DNA from: Neoroseomonas marina
Lineage (GTDB): Bacteria; Pseudomonadota; Alphaproteobacteria; Acetobacterales; Acetobacteraceae
Length of the DNA stretch: 64,000 nt
NCBI RefSeq assembly: GCF_012927745.1
Contig: NZ_JABBKX010000001.1
Span: forward strand, 496,001-560,000
Direction of reading: 5' to 3'
Below, in pieces: positions 7,657-15,285 of this stretch. Position 1 is the stretch's first letter; every line of letters starts with the position of its first letter. The translations under genes were made by a program, and so were the position numbers. A model generated the notes under the pieces. The model did no database searches and was not told where the DNA came from. It saw only the letters and a program-made list of their open reading frames with translations.

Positions 7657-9024
7657 TCAGGCGTCCTGGAGGGCGCGCATCCAGGGATCGAGCATGCCGA
7701 AATAGGACAGGCGCTCGACGAAGGCAGGCCGCATGCCTGGCGAGACCCAGGAGCCGCGCAGGCGCCCGTCGGCGTTCTCGCCTTCGTACTGGAAGGTGAA
7801 GATGTCGTTCATCGTGATGACGTCGCCTTCGAGGCCGCAGATCTCGGAGACCTGCGACACGCGGCGTCCGCCGTCGCGCATGCGCTCGATCTGCACGATC
7901 ACGTCGACCGCGGCGGCGATCTGCGTGCGAATGGCGCGCGAGGGCAGCGTCGACTGGCCCATCATCACCATGTTCTCGATACGGGTCAGCGCATCGCGCG
8001 AGGAGTTGGCGTGGACGGTACAGAACGACCCGTCATGGCCGGTGTTCATCGCCTGAAGCATGTCGAACGCTTCGGCGCCGCGCACCTCGCCAACGATGAT
8101 CCGGTCGGGACGCATGCGCAGGGCATTGCGGACCAGGTCGCGGGCGGTGATCTCGCCGCGTCCCTCGAGGTTGGCGTGGCGCGTCTCGAGGCGGACGACA
8201 TGCGGTTGCTGCAGCTGCAGTTCCGCCGCGTCCTCGATGGTCACGACGCGTTCGCCGTGGTCGATCAGCCGGCTCATGGCGTTGAGCATGGTCGTCTTGC
8301 CCGAGCCCGTGCCGCCCGAGATGACGACGTTGAGCCGGCAACGCGATGCGATCTCCAGGATCCGCTGGACCGCCGGCGACATAGACCCGTTGGCGCAGAG
8401 CGAACCCAGGTCGTAGCGCTTCTTGGCGAACTTGCGGATCGAGATGCAGGGGCCATCGAGCGCAAGCGGCGGGAAGACGATGTTGACGCGGGAGCCGTCG
8501 AGCAGGCGCGCATCGCAGAGCGGACTCGATTCATCGACGCGCCGGCCGACGGTGGCCGCGATCTTCTGCGCGATGGCGGCGACCTGCGCGGAGCTGCGGA
8601 AGCGGACATTGGTGCGGATCAGCTTGCCGCGGACTTCGACGAAGACGTTCTCCGGGCCGTTCACCATGATGTCGTTGATGGTGTCGTCCGCGAGCAGCGG
8701 CTCCAGCGGGCCGTAGCCCACCATGTCGCGGGCGATCTCCTCCGCGATGCGGGACTGGTCCCGCGCGGAGATCTCCATGCGTTCGCGGCTGGCAAGCTCA
8801 TGAACCAGCGCGTCGAGCTGCTGGCGCAGGGCGGCGGCTGGCAGTTCGCCGGCGACGACAGGGTCGATGCGTTCGAGGACGAGCGTCCGCAGCCGGGCGA
8901 GCTCGGCACTCTCCGAGAGCGCAATGTCGCTCGCGGAGACGTTGACCGAGCGCATCTCCATATCGGTGTTCAGCGGAACCGGAAGCGCGTTGTTGCCTTC
9001 CGAGCGGCGCCCGAAGGGTCGCAT
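7657..9024 (-). CDS. cpaF: CpaF/TadA, secretion ATPase powering the Tad pilus
   Basis: A 455-residue hexameric secretion ATPase of the VirB11/GspE superfamily. The N-terminal domain has 'YGPLEPLLADDTINDIMVNG' (about 104-123). The Walker A motif GGTGSGKTT is at 237-245, the Asp box near 263-275 and the Walker B region 'RIIVGEVRGAEAFDML' near 302-317. The His box 'MNTGHDGSFCTVHANS' is near 320-335. It hydrolyses ATP in the cytoplasm to drive pilin assembly, and in some Tad systems retraction as well. It overlaps cpaE by one base. All catalytic motifs are intact. Confidence 0.95.
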   Translation of the reverse strand: MRPFGRRSEGNNALPVPLNTDMEMRSVNVSASDIALSESAELARLRTLVLERIDPVVAGELPAAALRQQLDALVHELASRERMEISARDQSRIAEEIARDMVGYGPLEPLLADDTINDIMVNGPENVFVEVRGKLIRTNVRFRSSAQVAAIAQKIAATVGRRVDESSPLCDARLLDGSRVNIVFPPLALDGPCISIRKFAKKRYDLGSLCANGSMSPAVQRILEIASRCRLNVVISGGTGSGKTTMLNAMSRLIDHGERVVTIEDAAELQLQQPHVVRLETRHANLEGRGEITARDLVRNALRMRPDRIIVGEVRGAEAFDMLQAMNTGHDGSFCTVHANSSRDALTRIENMVMMGQSTLPSRAIRTQIAAAVDVIVQIERMRDGGRRVSQVSEICGLEGDVITMNDIFTFQYEGENADGRLRGSWVSPGMRPAFVERLSYFGMLDPWMRALQDA

Positions 9025-10199
9025 CAGTTGCCTCCGCGTCCAAAGAGCCGGGCGAGGAAGGACCGCTGGCCGGTGCTGGTTCGGACCGCCGCGATCTCCT
9101 GCGTCAGTTGCGCGAGCGCCCGCCGCAGGGGCGGGCTGTCCTTCAGCGCCGGGCGCCCGAGATTGGCCGCGCGCGGCAACTGGCGCGGCAGGTCGGGAAT
9201 GACGACCTCCGGCGGGCCACCAATGCCTTCCGCCACGAGCTTGATCGGCAGATAGCCCCGTCGGCCGAGGCCGTTCAGCACCGTGATGACACGACCGGGC
9301 GAGCCCGTCGCCGTCACCAGCTTCCGCATCGAAACCGTGTCGCGGATGCTCGCGACTTCGGGTCCCATCACGAGGACGACGTGGCGCGCGCGCTGCAGCA
9401 CCGCACGTTCCATGGGTCCGGGCGGCATCGGCACGTCGACGACGACGTGGTTGAAGCGCTGCCGCAGCATGTCCAGGATGCGGCGAACGCCTTCCTCGGT
9501 CGGCTTGACGTCCGCCTCCATGGGTTCCTCAGCCGCGATCAGCCGCACACGCTCGCTGATCGGCACGGCCACGCGGTCGAGGAACAGAGAGTCGACGCGC
9601 TCAGGTTCCTCGAGCGCGACCCGCAGGCCCGAGGTGACGCGGGCCCCGAGCATCATGGCGGCCGCCCCGCCGCGCAGATGGAGGTCGAGCAGCGCGACAT
9701 GGCTACGCGTCACCTCCTCCAGCTCGAGCGCGAGATTGACGGCGATAGTGGTGGCGCCCACGCCGCCGTGGGCGCCGCAGACCGCGGTGATCTGGCCGCC
9801 GCGGTCATGCCCGCCGTCGCCGCCGCCCTGGACATGCGGGGCGAACAGTCGCGCGACGTTGTCGCGGGTCAGCGGCTTGTGCAGATACTCATGGACGCCG
9901 ACGTTGCGCGTGATGTCCCGGTAGAAGCCGATCTCGGTGCGCTCGCCGACGACGAGGACACGGACGTCGGGCGTACAGACCCCCGCGAGGTCGTCCAGCG
10001 CGGCGAATGGATCGTCGACACCGCTGATGTCGACGATGAGCACCCGGGGCGTCGTCTCCTTCTCGAGGACCTTCACGGCGGTCCGGACCGTCCCACGGCG
10101 CATCTGCGCCCCGATCACGTCGCCGAGGCCGCCACGAATCGCGGCTTCGCTCGCCTCGTCGGCGACGAAGACGACCAGCGCTGGGCGGTCGGCCGACAT
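9024..10199 (-). CDS. cpaE: CpaE/TadZ, MinD/ParA-like pilus localisation protein
   Basis: About 391 residues if started at ATG 10197-10199 (MSADRPAL...); an upstream start at 10319 would overlap the mini-cpaD gene and add Arg/Pro-rich sequence. An N-terminal receiver-like domain (about 1-120) precedes a MinD/ParA-like domain with the atypical P-loop GAHGGVGATT at about 142-151. Both lysines of the deviant Walker A motif are replaced (His and Ala). That fits TadZ/CpaE proteins that position the pilus apparatus at a cell pole rather than act as ordinary ATPases. It sits in the normal place upstream of cpaF. Confidence 0.85.
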   Translation of the reverse strand: MSADRPALVVFVADEASEAAIRGGLGDVIGAQMRRGTVRTAVKVLEKETTPRVLIVDISGVDDPFAALDDLAGVCTPDVRVLVVGERTEIGFYRDITRNVGVHEYLHKPLTRDNVARLFAPHVQGGGDGGHDRGGQITAVCGAHGGVGATTIAVNLALELEEVTRSHVALLDLHLRGGAAAMMLGARVTSGLRVALEEPERVDSLFLDRVAVPISERVRLIAAEEPMEADVKPTEEGVRRILDMLRQRFNHVVVDVPMPPGPMERAVLQRARHVVLVMGPEVASIRDTVSMRKLVTATGSPGRVITVLNGLGRRGYLPIKLVAEGIGGPPEVVIPDLPRQLPRAANLGRPALKDSPPLRRALAQLTQEIAAVRTSTGQRSFLARLFGRGGN

Positions 10200-10248
10200 G
10201 ATCGCGCCGCCACGGGCGGCGTCCGGCACTTCGCGGGGCAGGATGCGA

Positions 10249-10602
10249 TCAGCGCGCACCGCCACCGCCCCCGGAACTGGACACCCCACCCGCACCACCG
10301 CCGCCACCACCGCCCCCAACTGAGGACGTCAGGCCGGCAGGCAGACGCGGAATCCGGCCCTGCTCCAGCTGGTTCACGGCGGCTGCACCCTGCAGGCCGC
10401 GATCCGTCGCGGCGCCGACGCCCTGCTGCAGATGCGCGGGATCGGCAACCATGGCGCGCAGGTTCCGGTCATTGATCCCCTGGGCCTGCCACGTCCCCGC
10501 CCGATCGAAGTCATTCGGCGGGAAATAGGTGTCGGGGGCGCAGGAGGCCGTGAGGAGGGTCAGCACCAGGATCGGGCCAGCTCGCATCGACATCTGCGTC
10601 AC
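10249..10602 (-). CDS. Miniature CpaD-like pilus assembly lipoprotein
   Basis: A 117-residue lipoprotein (LLTASC lipobox, Cys21). 'DRNLRAMVADPAHLQQG' at about 45-61 matches the C-terminal signature of CpaD proteins ('N-L-A-A-M-V-A-D/N-P'). The usual CpaD is about 200 residues or more, so the N-terminal half is missing here. The last 30 residues are an almost pure Gly/Ser tail. The start overlaps the secretin stop by four bases. The position between cpaC and cpaE is exactly that of cpaD, so I read it as a reduced CpaD; the assignment rests on the motif and position. Confidence 0.7.
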   Translation of the reverse strand: MTQMSMRAGPILVLTLLTASCAPDTYFPPNDFDRAGTWQAQGINDRNLRAMVADPAHLQQGVGAATDRGLQGAAAVNQLEQGRIPRLPAGLTSSVGGGGGGGGAGGVSSSGGGGGAR

Positions 10603-12770
10603 TCCACGATGAAGCCGGCGGCCGCGGGCGGCCTGATCTGCCGGTACGGCCCGCCGGACCCGGTCTGACGCCGCAGGAGGATCCGCTCGAGGTCGGTCGC
10701 GGGGCGGAAGGTGTCCAGCGGGGTCGCGAGCGCCTGCGGATCCGACACCGGCCGCACCAGGTACGGGGTGATGATGATCACCAGTTCCGTTTCGTTGCGC
10801 CGGAACTGATCCGAGCGGAACAGGGCCCCGAGGATAGGAATCTCGCCGAGACCAGCGATCCCCGAATTGTTGTAGGCCATGTTGCGGCTCAGTAGCCCGG
10901 CGATCGCGAAGCTCTGTCCGCTGCCGACCTCGATCGTGGTCTCGGCGCGGCGCACGGTCAGGCCGGGAATCGTCACCGTGCCGCCCGCGACCGGGAACGT
11001 CACCGCATTGGCGTTGGACAGTTCGCTCACTTCGGGCCGCACCCGCATGTTGAGGCGCTCGGGCGAGAGCACGGTCGGGATGAAGGCGAGACTCACGCCG
11101 TACTGCTTGTAATCGACCGTCAGGGCGTTGCTGTTGTTCGACGCCGCGACCGGGACCGGGAATTCGCCGCCGGCGAGGAAGGACGCCACCTCACCCGACT
11201 GGGCGGTCAGGTTCGGCTCGGCGAGGATCGTCACCAGCCGGTCCTGGGCGAGCGCGTCGATGATACCGTTGATATCGAAGTTGCCGCTCTGGAAGCCAAG
11301 GCCGATCAGGCCGCCGCCGGTCGTCCCCGCATTCTGCAGCGCGTTCAGCACCGACCCGACCACGCCTGCGCCGGTGCGCATGCCGACACGCCAAGTGCCG
11401 TCATTGAAGGTGCCGAGCCAGTTGAAGCCGAGATCGCGGGTGACTTCCCGCGAAATCTCCGCCACGCGGACCCGCAGATTGACCTGAATGCCGGACAGCA
11501 GGGTGAGGTTGTTGATCACCTCGCGCCCCTCGCCGCCCATGGCCTTCGCGATCGCCTCGGCACGCTGGGCATCGGCGGCGGTGGGAACCATGCCGGACAG
11601 GCCGATGGCGCCGCGGCCGACCATCTGCACCTGGACGTTCTGACCGCCGCGCACCATGCGGCGGATCATGCTCTGAACCTGCCCGGCGGAGACCGCCGGA
11701 GCGGCGGCCACGGCCGGCGCCGCCTGTGCGGCGCCCGTGGCGCTTGCTTGCACCGTGATGTCGAACTCCGCGACGAGCGAACCGTCTTCGCGCGTGGCGA
11801 TCAGGTTCGTCCGGCCGGCATTCACGCCCATCACGAACAGGCTGGTCGGCGAGGCCGGCTGGACCCGGGCGATCCGGGGGTCGGCGACGAGGACGGTCAC
11901 CGCCGCCGACGGCAGTTCGACCAGGCGGCCCGACCCTTGCTCAAGGACGATCGGCCGCGTCAGCGTCGCACCAGGCACGGGCGTCGCGCCCGGCATCGGG
12001 ACCTGGGCCGGCTGAGCCTGCGCCTGCTGCACCAGCGGCAAGCCGGTTCGCGGCAGCGGCGCCACGGCGGGAATCGAGCTCCGGACAGCGCCTTGCGGGC
12101 TGGCCTGCGCCATCTGCACCACCGTCGGTGCCGAAGGCAGGGCCACGTCGGCGATCGGGATCGCCGCCGGCTCGCGGACCGCCGCCGCCGGAGCCTGGAT
12201 GATCGTCGGTGCGGCGCTGGCCAGCACGGTCGTGCCAGGCTCGGCCCGTGTCGCCGGCGCCGGCAGGCGCGTCGCAGCGGACAGGTCGGCGAGGATGCTC
12301 TCGGAGGTCGGCGTCGCCACGGCCTGTGTCGCCGCCGGATCCAGGATGTCGACCACCAGCTTCGGGCCGTGATGGAAGTGGCGGAACCGGACGCCCGGCC
12401 GCGCCTCGATCCGAATGGCCTCGCCCTCGGCGCTCAGGCCGGTGACGTTGCGAGGGTACATGCCGACGCCTCCGACGGCGACCCGGCCCGGATTCGCGAA
12501 TCGGATGGTCAGCCCATCGCCCGTCGATTCGGCGTGGTAGGGCGTCTGGGTGGGCCAATCGAACACGACCCGGCCATAGCCGGGGTGATTGCCGACCCGC
12601 ACGCCGACCTGGGGACCCGCCACTGCGACCGTGCTTTCCGCCGACTGGGCGGGCACCTCGGCCGGCGCCAGGACCAGCAGCGAAACCGAGGCGAGAAGCG
12701 CGAAAGCCGCAGTTCGCCACGCCGCACGTGCTGTCGACGGGCCCGGGGCGGCGGATCTCGTCAGGCTCAT
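10599..12770 (-). CDS. cpaC: CpaC/RcpA, outer-membrane secretin of the Tad pilus
   Basis: A 723-residue protein, well above the roughly 450-550 usual for CpaC. In order: signal peptide (about 18-42); an AMIN-like beta domain ('VGNHPGYGRVVFDWP' to 'HHGPKLVVDILDP', about 57-148); a Pro/Ala-rich linker; the pilus-secretin N domain ('RPIVLEQGSGRLVELP', about 268-340); a BON-like segment; and the type II/III secretin channel domain (about 430-690) with 'VPVAASNNSNALTVDYKQYGVSLAFIPTVL' and 'SGIAGLGEIPILGALFRS'. It forms the outer-membrane pore. It overlaps cpaB and the mini-cpaD gene by four bases each. Confidence 0.92.
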   Translation of the reverse strand: MSLTRSAAPGPSTARAAWRTAAFALLASVSLLVLAPAEVPAQSAESTVAVAGPQVGVRVGNHPGYGRVVFDWPTQTPYHAESTGDGLTIRFANPGRVAVGGVGMYPRNVTGLSAEGEAIRIEARPGVRFRHFHHGPKLVVDILDPAATQAVATPTSESILADLSAATRLPAPATRAEPGTTVLASAAPTIIQAPAAAVREPAAIPIADVALPSAPTVVQMAQASPQGAVRSSIPAVAPLPRTGLPLVQQAQAQPAQVPMPGATPVPGATLTRPIVLEQGSGRLVELPSAAVTVLVADPRIARVQPASPTSLFVMGVNAGRTNLIATREDGSLVAEFDITVQASATGAAQAAPAVAAAPAVSAGQVQSMIRRMVRGGQNVQVQMVGRGAIGLSGMVPTAADAQRAEAIAKAMGGEGREVINNLTLLSGIQVNLRVRVAEISREVTRDLGFNWLGTFNDGTWRVGMRTGAGVVGSVLNALQNAGTTGGGLIGLGFQSGNFDINGIIDALAQDRLVTILAEPNLTAQSGEVASFLAGGEFPVPVAASNNSNALTVDYKQYGVSLAFIPTVLSPERLNMRVRPEVSELSNANAVTFPVAGGTVTIPGLTVRRAETTIEVGSGQSFAIAGLLSRNMAYNNSGIAGLGEIPILGALFRSDQFRRNETELVIIITPYLVRPVSDPQALATPLDTFRPATDLERILLRRQTGSGGPYRQIRPPAAAGFIVE

Positions 12771-13627
12771 CGAAACGTCACCTCCTGCTGGGTCCCGCCC
12801 TGGATCACGCGCATCCGCGTGGTCGGCGCCGGTGCCTGCGGTCCCGTCAATGCGGAGGATACATCGGAACCGAACACAAGCGAGGGTCTTGGGCCGGTCG
12901 CCTCGGGAACACCCTCGATCGACCGGACGACGAGCGAGATCCGGCCCAGCTGCATCGCCACGGCGACCCGTTCCGCCTGCTCGGGGGTAACCTCGAGGGT
13001 CACAGTGCGCGCGACCACGCGGCCGGCGGTGGTATCGGCGCCGCTGTGGCTGATCTGCTGATCCACGGCGATGACGCGCACCGCCGACAGGATGGTCTCA
13101 CCCACCACGCGGCGGCCCGGCTGGTCGTTCCCACCCTGCAGGTTCTGGGTCAGGATCAGGTCCACTTCGTCACCCGGCCAGATCAGGCCGGAGGCGCCGG
13201 TGACCACGTCGACACCGATCGAGATTGCACGGGTGCCCGGACGGAGCACGGCGGCGAGGAAGCCACGGTCCCGCGGACGCAGGACATCGGTCGTGATGAC
13301 CGGCTGGTTGGCATCGATGAAGCGCCGCAGCAAAGCGCCACGAAGTTCGGTGCGCGATTCAGCACCCTGGGTGAAGCCTCCCTCCGGTACCTGATCGACC
13401 GTGACTTCGCGCTCCTGGAAATCGTCGTCCTTCAGCAAGGTGCCGATCGACAGGGGCCGCGCCGCCACGAGCATCCGGACCTTCGGCACCGGGGCGACAG
13501 CCGGGGGCGCTTCGACCCGCGCGACCTGCTGCCCGTCCGTGCCGGGCCGCATCAGTTGCATGCCGATGATAGCGAGACCGGTCGCACTCAGCAGGAGCGA
13601 GAGGACGACGAGAAGCCGCAGGAACAT
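12767..13627 (-). CDS. cpaB: CpaB/RcpC, periplasmic Tad pilus assembly protein
   Basis: A 286-residue protein with an N-terminal membrane anchor (residues 4-24) and a SAF domain starting at about residue 50 ('VRMLVAARPLSIGTLLKDDDFQERE'). The RcpC core 'AISIGVDVVTGASGLIWPGDEVDLILTQNL' follows at about 134-163. CpaB/RcpC proteins work in the periplasm beside the secretin and may bind peptidoglycan or stabilise the channel. Its stop overlaps the cpaC start (ATGA) and its start follows the cpaA stop by three bases. Length is typical. Confidence 0.9.
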   Translation of the reverse strand: MFLRLLVVLSLLLSATGLAIIGMQLMRPGTDGQQVARVEAPPAVAPVPKVRMLVAARPLSIGTLLKDDDFQEREVTVDQVPEGGFTQGAESRTELRGALLRRFIDANQPVITTDVLRPRDRGFLAAVLRPGTRAISIGVDVVTGASGLIWPGDEVDLILTQNLQGGNDQPGRRVVGETILSAVRVIAVDQQISHSGADTTAGRVVARTVTLEVTPEQAERVAVAMQLGRISLVVRSIEGVPEATGPRPSLVFGSDVSSALTGPQAPAPTTRMRVIQGGTQQEVTFR

Positions 13628-13630
13628 GGG

Positions 13631-14143
13631 TCAGGCCCTCGACAGGGAGAAAAGGAGGAACATGCCGCCGGCAGCAATCGCCACGGCGTAAGGCAGGGGG
13701 CCACGCCGGCGGATCCGGCGCGCCTCGACGGCCATGACGCGGCGCAGCAGCGCCCCGCCTGGCGCGAGGCTCGCTTCGGGAACAAGGTGGCGTGCAAACA
13801 GATAGGCCAGGCCCAGAATGCCGCCGGCCATGACGGTCGCGACGATGAAGGACCAGGTGTCTGCCGGCGCCAGACCGGTTGCCATGGCCGCCATCAGCTT
13901 GACGTCGCCACCGCCGAGTGCGCCGCGCATCGCAAGCAACAGGAGGAGGAGGAACAGGCCGGCAGCCACGCCCAGGGAGACCAATGCCTCGGACCACCCC
14001 ACGACGCCGCGGGTGACGAGGCCCATGACCGCGATGGCGATCGAGATCCCGTCGGGGATCAGCCGCGTCGCCACGTCCCGCGCCGCGGCTATGGCCAGTA
14101 GCGGCAAGGCTGCGATCAGGAAAAGGGTTGATGCGGTGGTCAC
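13631..14143 (-). CDS. cpaA: CpaA/TadV, type IV prepilin peptidase (A24)
   Basis: I place the start at GTG 14141-14143, giving 170 residues; longer frames reach into the upstream pilin gene and read as Arg/Pro-rich noise. It has about five or six membrane segments. The two aspartate motifs of A24 aspartic peptidases are present: 'AARDVATRLIPD' near residue 20 and GGGDVK (GxGD motif) near 76. The enzyme cleaves the leader of Flp-type prepilins at the inner face of the membrane. It sits 29 bases after the second flp-like gene. No strong ribosome site precedes the GTG. Confidence 0.85.
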   Translation of the reverse strand: MTTASTLFLIAALPLLAIAAARDVATRLIPDGISIAIAVMGLVTRGVVGWSEALVSLGVAAGLFLLLLLLAMRGALGGGDVKLMAAMATGLAPADTWSFIVATVMAGGILGLAYLFARHLVPEASLAPGGALLRRVMAVEARRIRRRGPLPYAVAIAAGGMFLLFSLSRA

Positions 14144-14172
14144 GAGGCCATCATCCCGGGCTGGCCACGCGT

Positions 14173-14448
14173 CTACCGCGTGCCGCTGACGCCCGAATAT
14201 ACGTCGTTCTGCGTCTGCCCTAGGACATTCGCCAGATAGACGTAGGCGCCACGGGTCGGGTCCAGCAACTGGGTCGCAGCGATCCCCACGACGATGACGA
14301 CCGCGACGGCCAGGATCGCGTACTCCGAGGCCGTTACGCCGCGGCGATCCACCACATGGCGCAGAGCCCGCCGCAACGGGACCGCGAGCTGGGTGAGCTT
14401 GGCGGCATCCAAGCGCCACGCCATCAGATTGTCTGAAGACTTGGCCAT
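14173..14448 (-). CDS. Second Flp-type pilin, long-leader form
   Basis: A 91-residue protein. The segment RRGVTASEYAILAVAVVIVV (about 35-54) carries the Flp prepilin cleavage signature (Gly-Val-Thr-x-x-Glu-Tyr) followed by the hydrophobic pilin helix. The leader before the cleavage Gly is about 37 residues, against about 17-18 in the main Flp at 14621-14836. The mature tail is also longer and contains Tyr/Asn residues. It could be a minor pilin. A separate promoter is possible because a hairpin (14545-14576) separates it from the main flp. Confidence 0.8.
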   Translation of the reverse strand: MAKSSDNLMAWRLDAAKLTQLAVPLRRALRHVVDRRGVTASEYAILAVAVVIVVGIAATQLLDPTRGAYVYLANVLGQTQNDVYSGVSGTR

Positions 14449-14544
14449 CGGCTCAACGCGCTCCTCGCCGGCGATTTCGACTTAATAATGGGACTGCAAC
14501 GGCCCCGCAGTTCAAGGTAATTAAACGAAAGCCATTAAAGCGAC

Positions 14545-14576
14545 GAAACGGCGGGAGCCTTCGCGCCCGCCGTTTC
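14545..14576 (-). terminator. Hairpin downstream of flp
   Basis: An 11-bp perfect stem (14545-14555 with 14566-14576; GAAACGGCGGG paired with CCCGCCGTTTC) around a 10-base loop, about 45 bases after the flp stop on the minus strand. The minus strand beyond it is mildly T-rich. It probably limits read-through from the highly expressed flp into the rest of the operon. Confidence 0.65.
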
Positions 14577-14620
14577 CGCGAGACTTGACGCGCCCGGTCC
14601 CGGCCCGGACGCGCTCCGCG

Positions 14621-14836
14621 TCAACGCCCGGAGACGCTGCTGCTGACCGCAGACTGCTGCGTGCTGATCTGCGTGCCGATGTTGGAGAACGCGGACTTCA
14701 GCGCGTTGCCGAACTGCGTCGCGGCAATGCCGACGATGATCACAACGGCCACCGCGAGGATGGCGTACTCGGCAGCCGTCACGCCCTTGCGGTCGGAAGC
14801 GGCGCCGCGGAGCGAAGCCAGGAACTTGCGAATCAT
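14621..14836 (-). CDS. flp: Flp family major pilin
   Basis: A 71-residue prepilin. The short basic leader (about residues 1-17) is followed by the cleavage signature KGVTAAEYAIL (17-27) and the single hydrophobic helix AVAVVIIVGIAA. A Ser/Gln-rich mature tail completes it. Leader cleavage by CpaA after the Gly, leaving the Glu at +5 and Tyr at +6, is the family rule. The start is supported by GAAGGGG about seven bases upstream. As the first minus-strand gene after the AT-rich control region, and followed by a hairpin, it is the likely main structural subunit. Confidence 0.93.
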   Translation of the reverse strand: MIRKFLASLRGAASDRKGVTAAEYAILAVAVVIIVGIAATQFGNALKSAFSNIGTQISTQQSAVSSSVSGR

Positions 14837-14994
14837 GTCGATCCCCTTCGTTTCATTTCAAAAACGAGCCCGATTTCATCGCCCCTCCTAACCGCTCGCC
14901 AAGGTTGTAACGGAGAGAGCGAGAAGCGGATCAGCCCAGGGGCAGACAACCGCGTCGGATGCAACTGAGCATAGTGGTTAACCGAACGTCAATG

Positions 14995-15013
14995 ACGAAA
15001 AATCGATTTTCGT
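14995..15013. promoter_or_regulatory. Candidate operator dyad 1 in pilus control region
   Basis: Perfect 7-bp inverted repeat, ACGAAAA and TTTTCGT, around the 5-base centre ATCGA. Its centre lies 31 bp, about three helical turns, from the centre of the dyad at 15025-15045, so two dimers could bind on the same face of the DNA. No regulator is identified. Confidence 0.5.
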
Positions 15014-15024
15014 TATCATTTTCT

Positions 15025-15045
15025 GAGAATTGTCCGACAATTCTC
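15025..15045. promoter_or_regulatory. Candidate operator dyad 2 in pilus control region
   Basis: Perfect 10-bp inverted repeat, GAGAATTGTC and GACAATTCTC, with a single central C. In this GC-rich genome a 21-bp AT-rich palindrome between divergent operons is a strong candidate for a protein-binding site, although it could also form a hairpin in a transcript. Confidence 0.6.
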
Positions 15046-15285
15046 GCATGTGCGAACTCAATTTTTCGTGATATCAGTCACGTGGATGCCTGCGCCGCAA
15101 CTTGTGACCATCTCAAAATCTGGTTCGATCAACGTATTATCGATGGCGGCTTGCCGCATGTCTCGGTGTCCGCAGCGCGCGCGGAATCTCACGCGGGCGT
15201 CACAGCGGCCTATGGTATGGTAAACGAAAGATGACGTAGCCGGGCCGCATGCCCCCTTGTCCCGGCGATGCGAAAGGTTCGCGCC

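Larger units (their letters stand above)
14837..15285. promoter_or_regulatory. AT-rich divergent control region between flp and tadG
   Basis: About 430 bases with no convincing gene between the two arms of the pilus locus, clearly poorer in G+C than its surroundings, especially 14975-15160. It contains two neat dyads (listed separately at 14995-15013 and 15025-15045) and a weaker one, CGTGA/TCACG, at 15067-15082. It also has a GGTTAACC palindrome near 14976, which includes a CtrA-like TTAACC half-site. Promoters for both flp and tadG must lie here, but I cannot place -35/-10 boxes with confidence. Confidence 0.7.

Noticed and set aside
7642..9255. A 537-codon plus-strand frame opposite cpaF
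   Set aside because: It is antisense to an intact ATPase gene with all catalytic motifs; the composition (Asp/His/Arg/Ala-rich) is typical of a GC shadow frame.
14959..15234. A 91-codon plus-strand frame in the pilus control region
   Set aside because: The stretch is AT-rich, has no ribosome site, lacks the codon bias of neighbours and contains the palindromes, so it is more likely regulatory.
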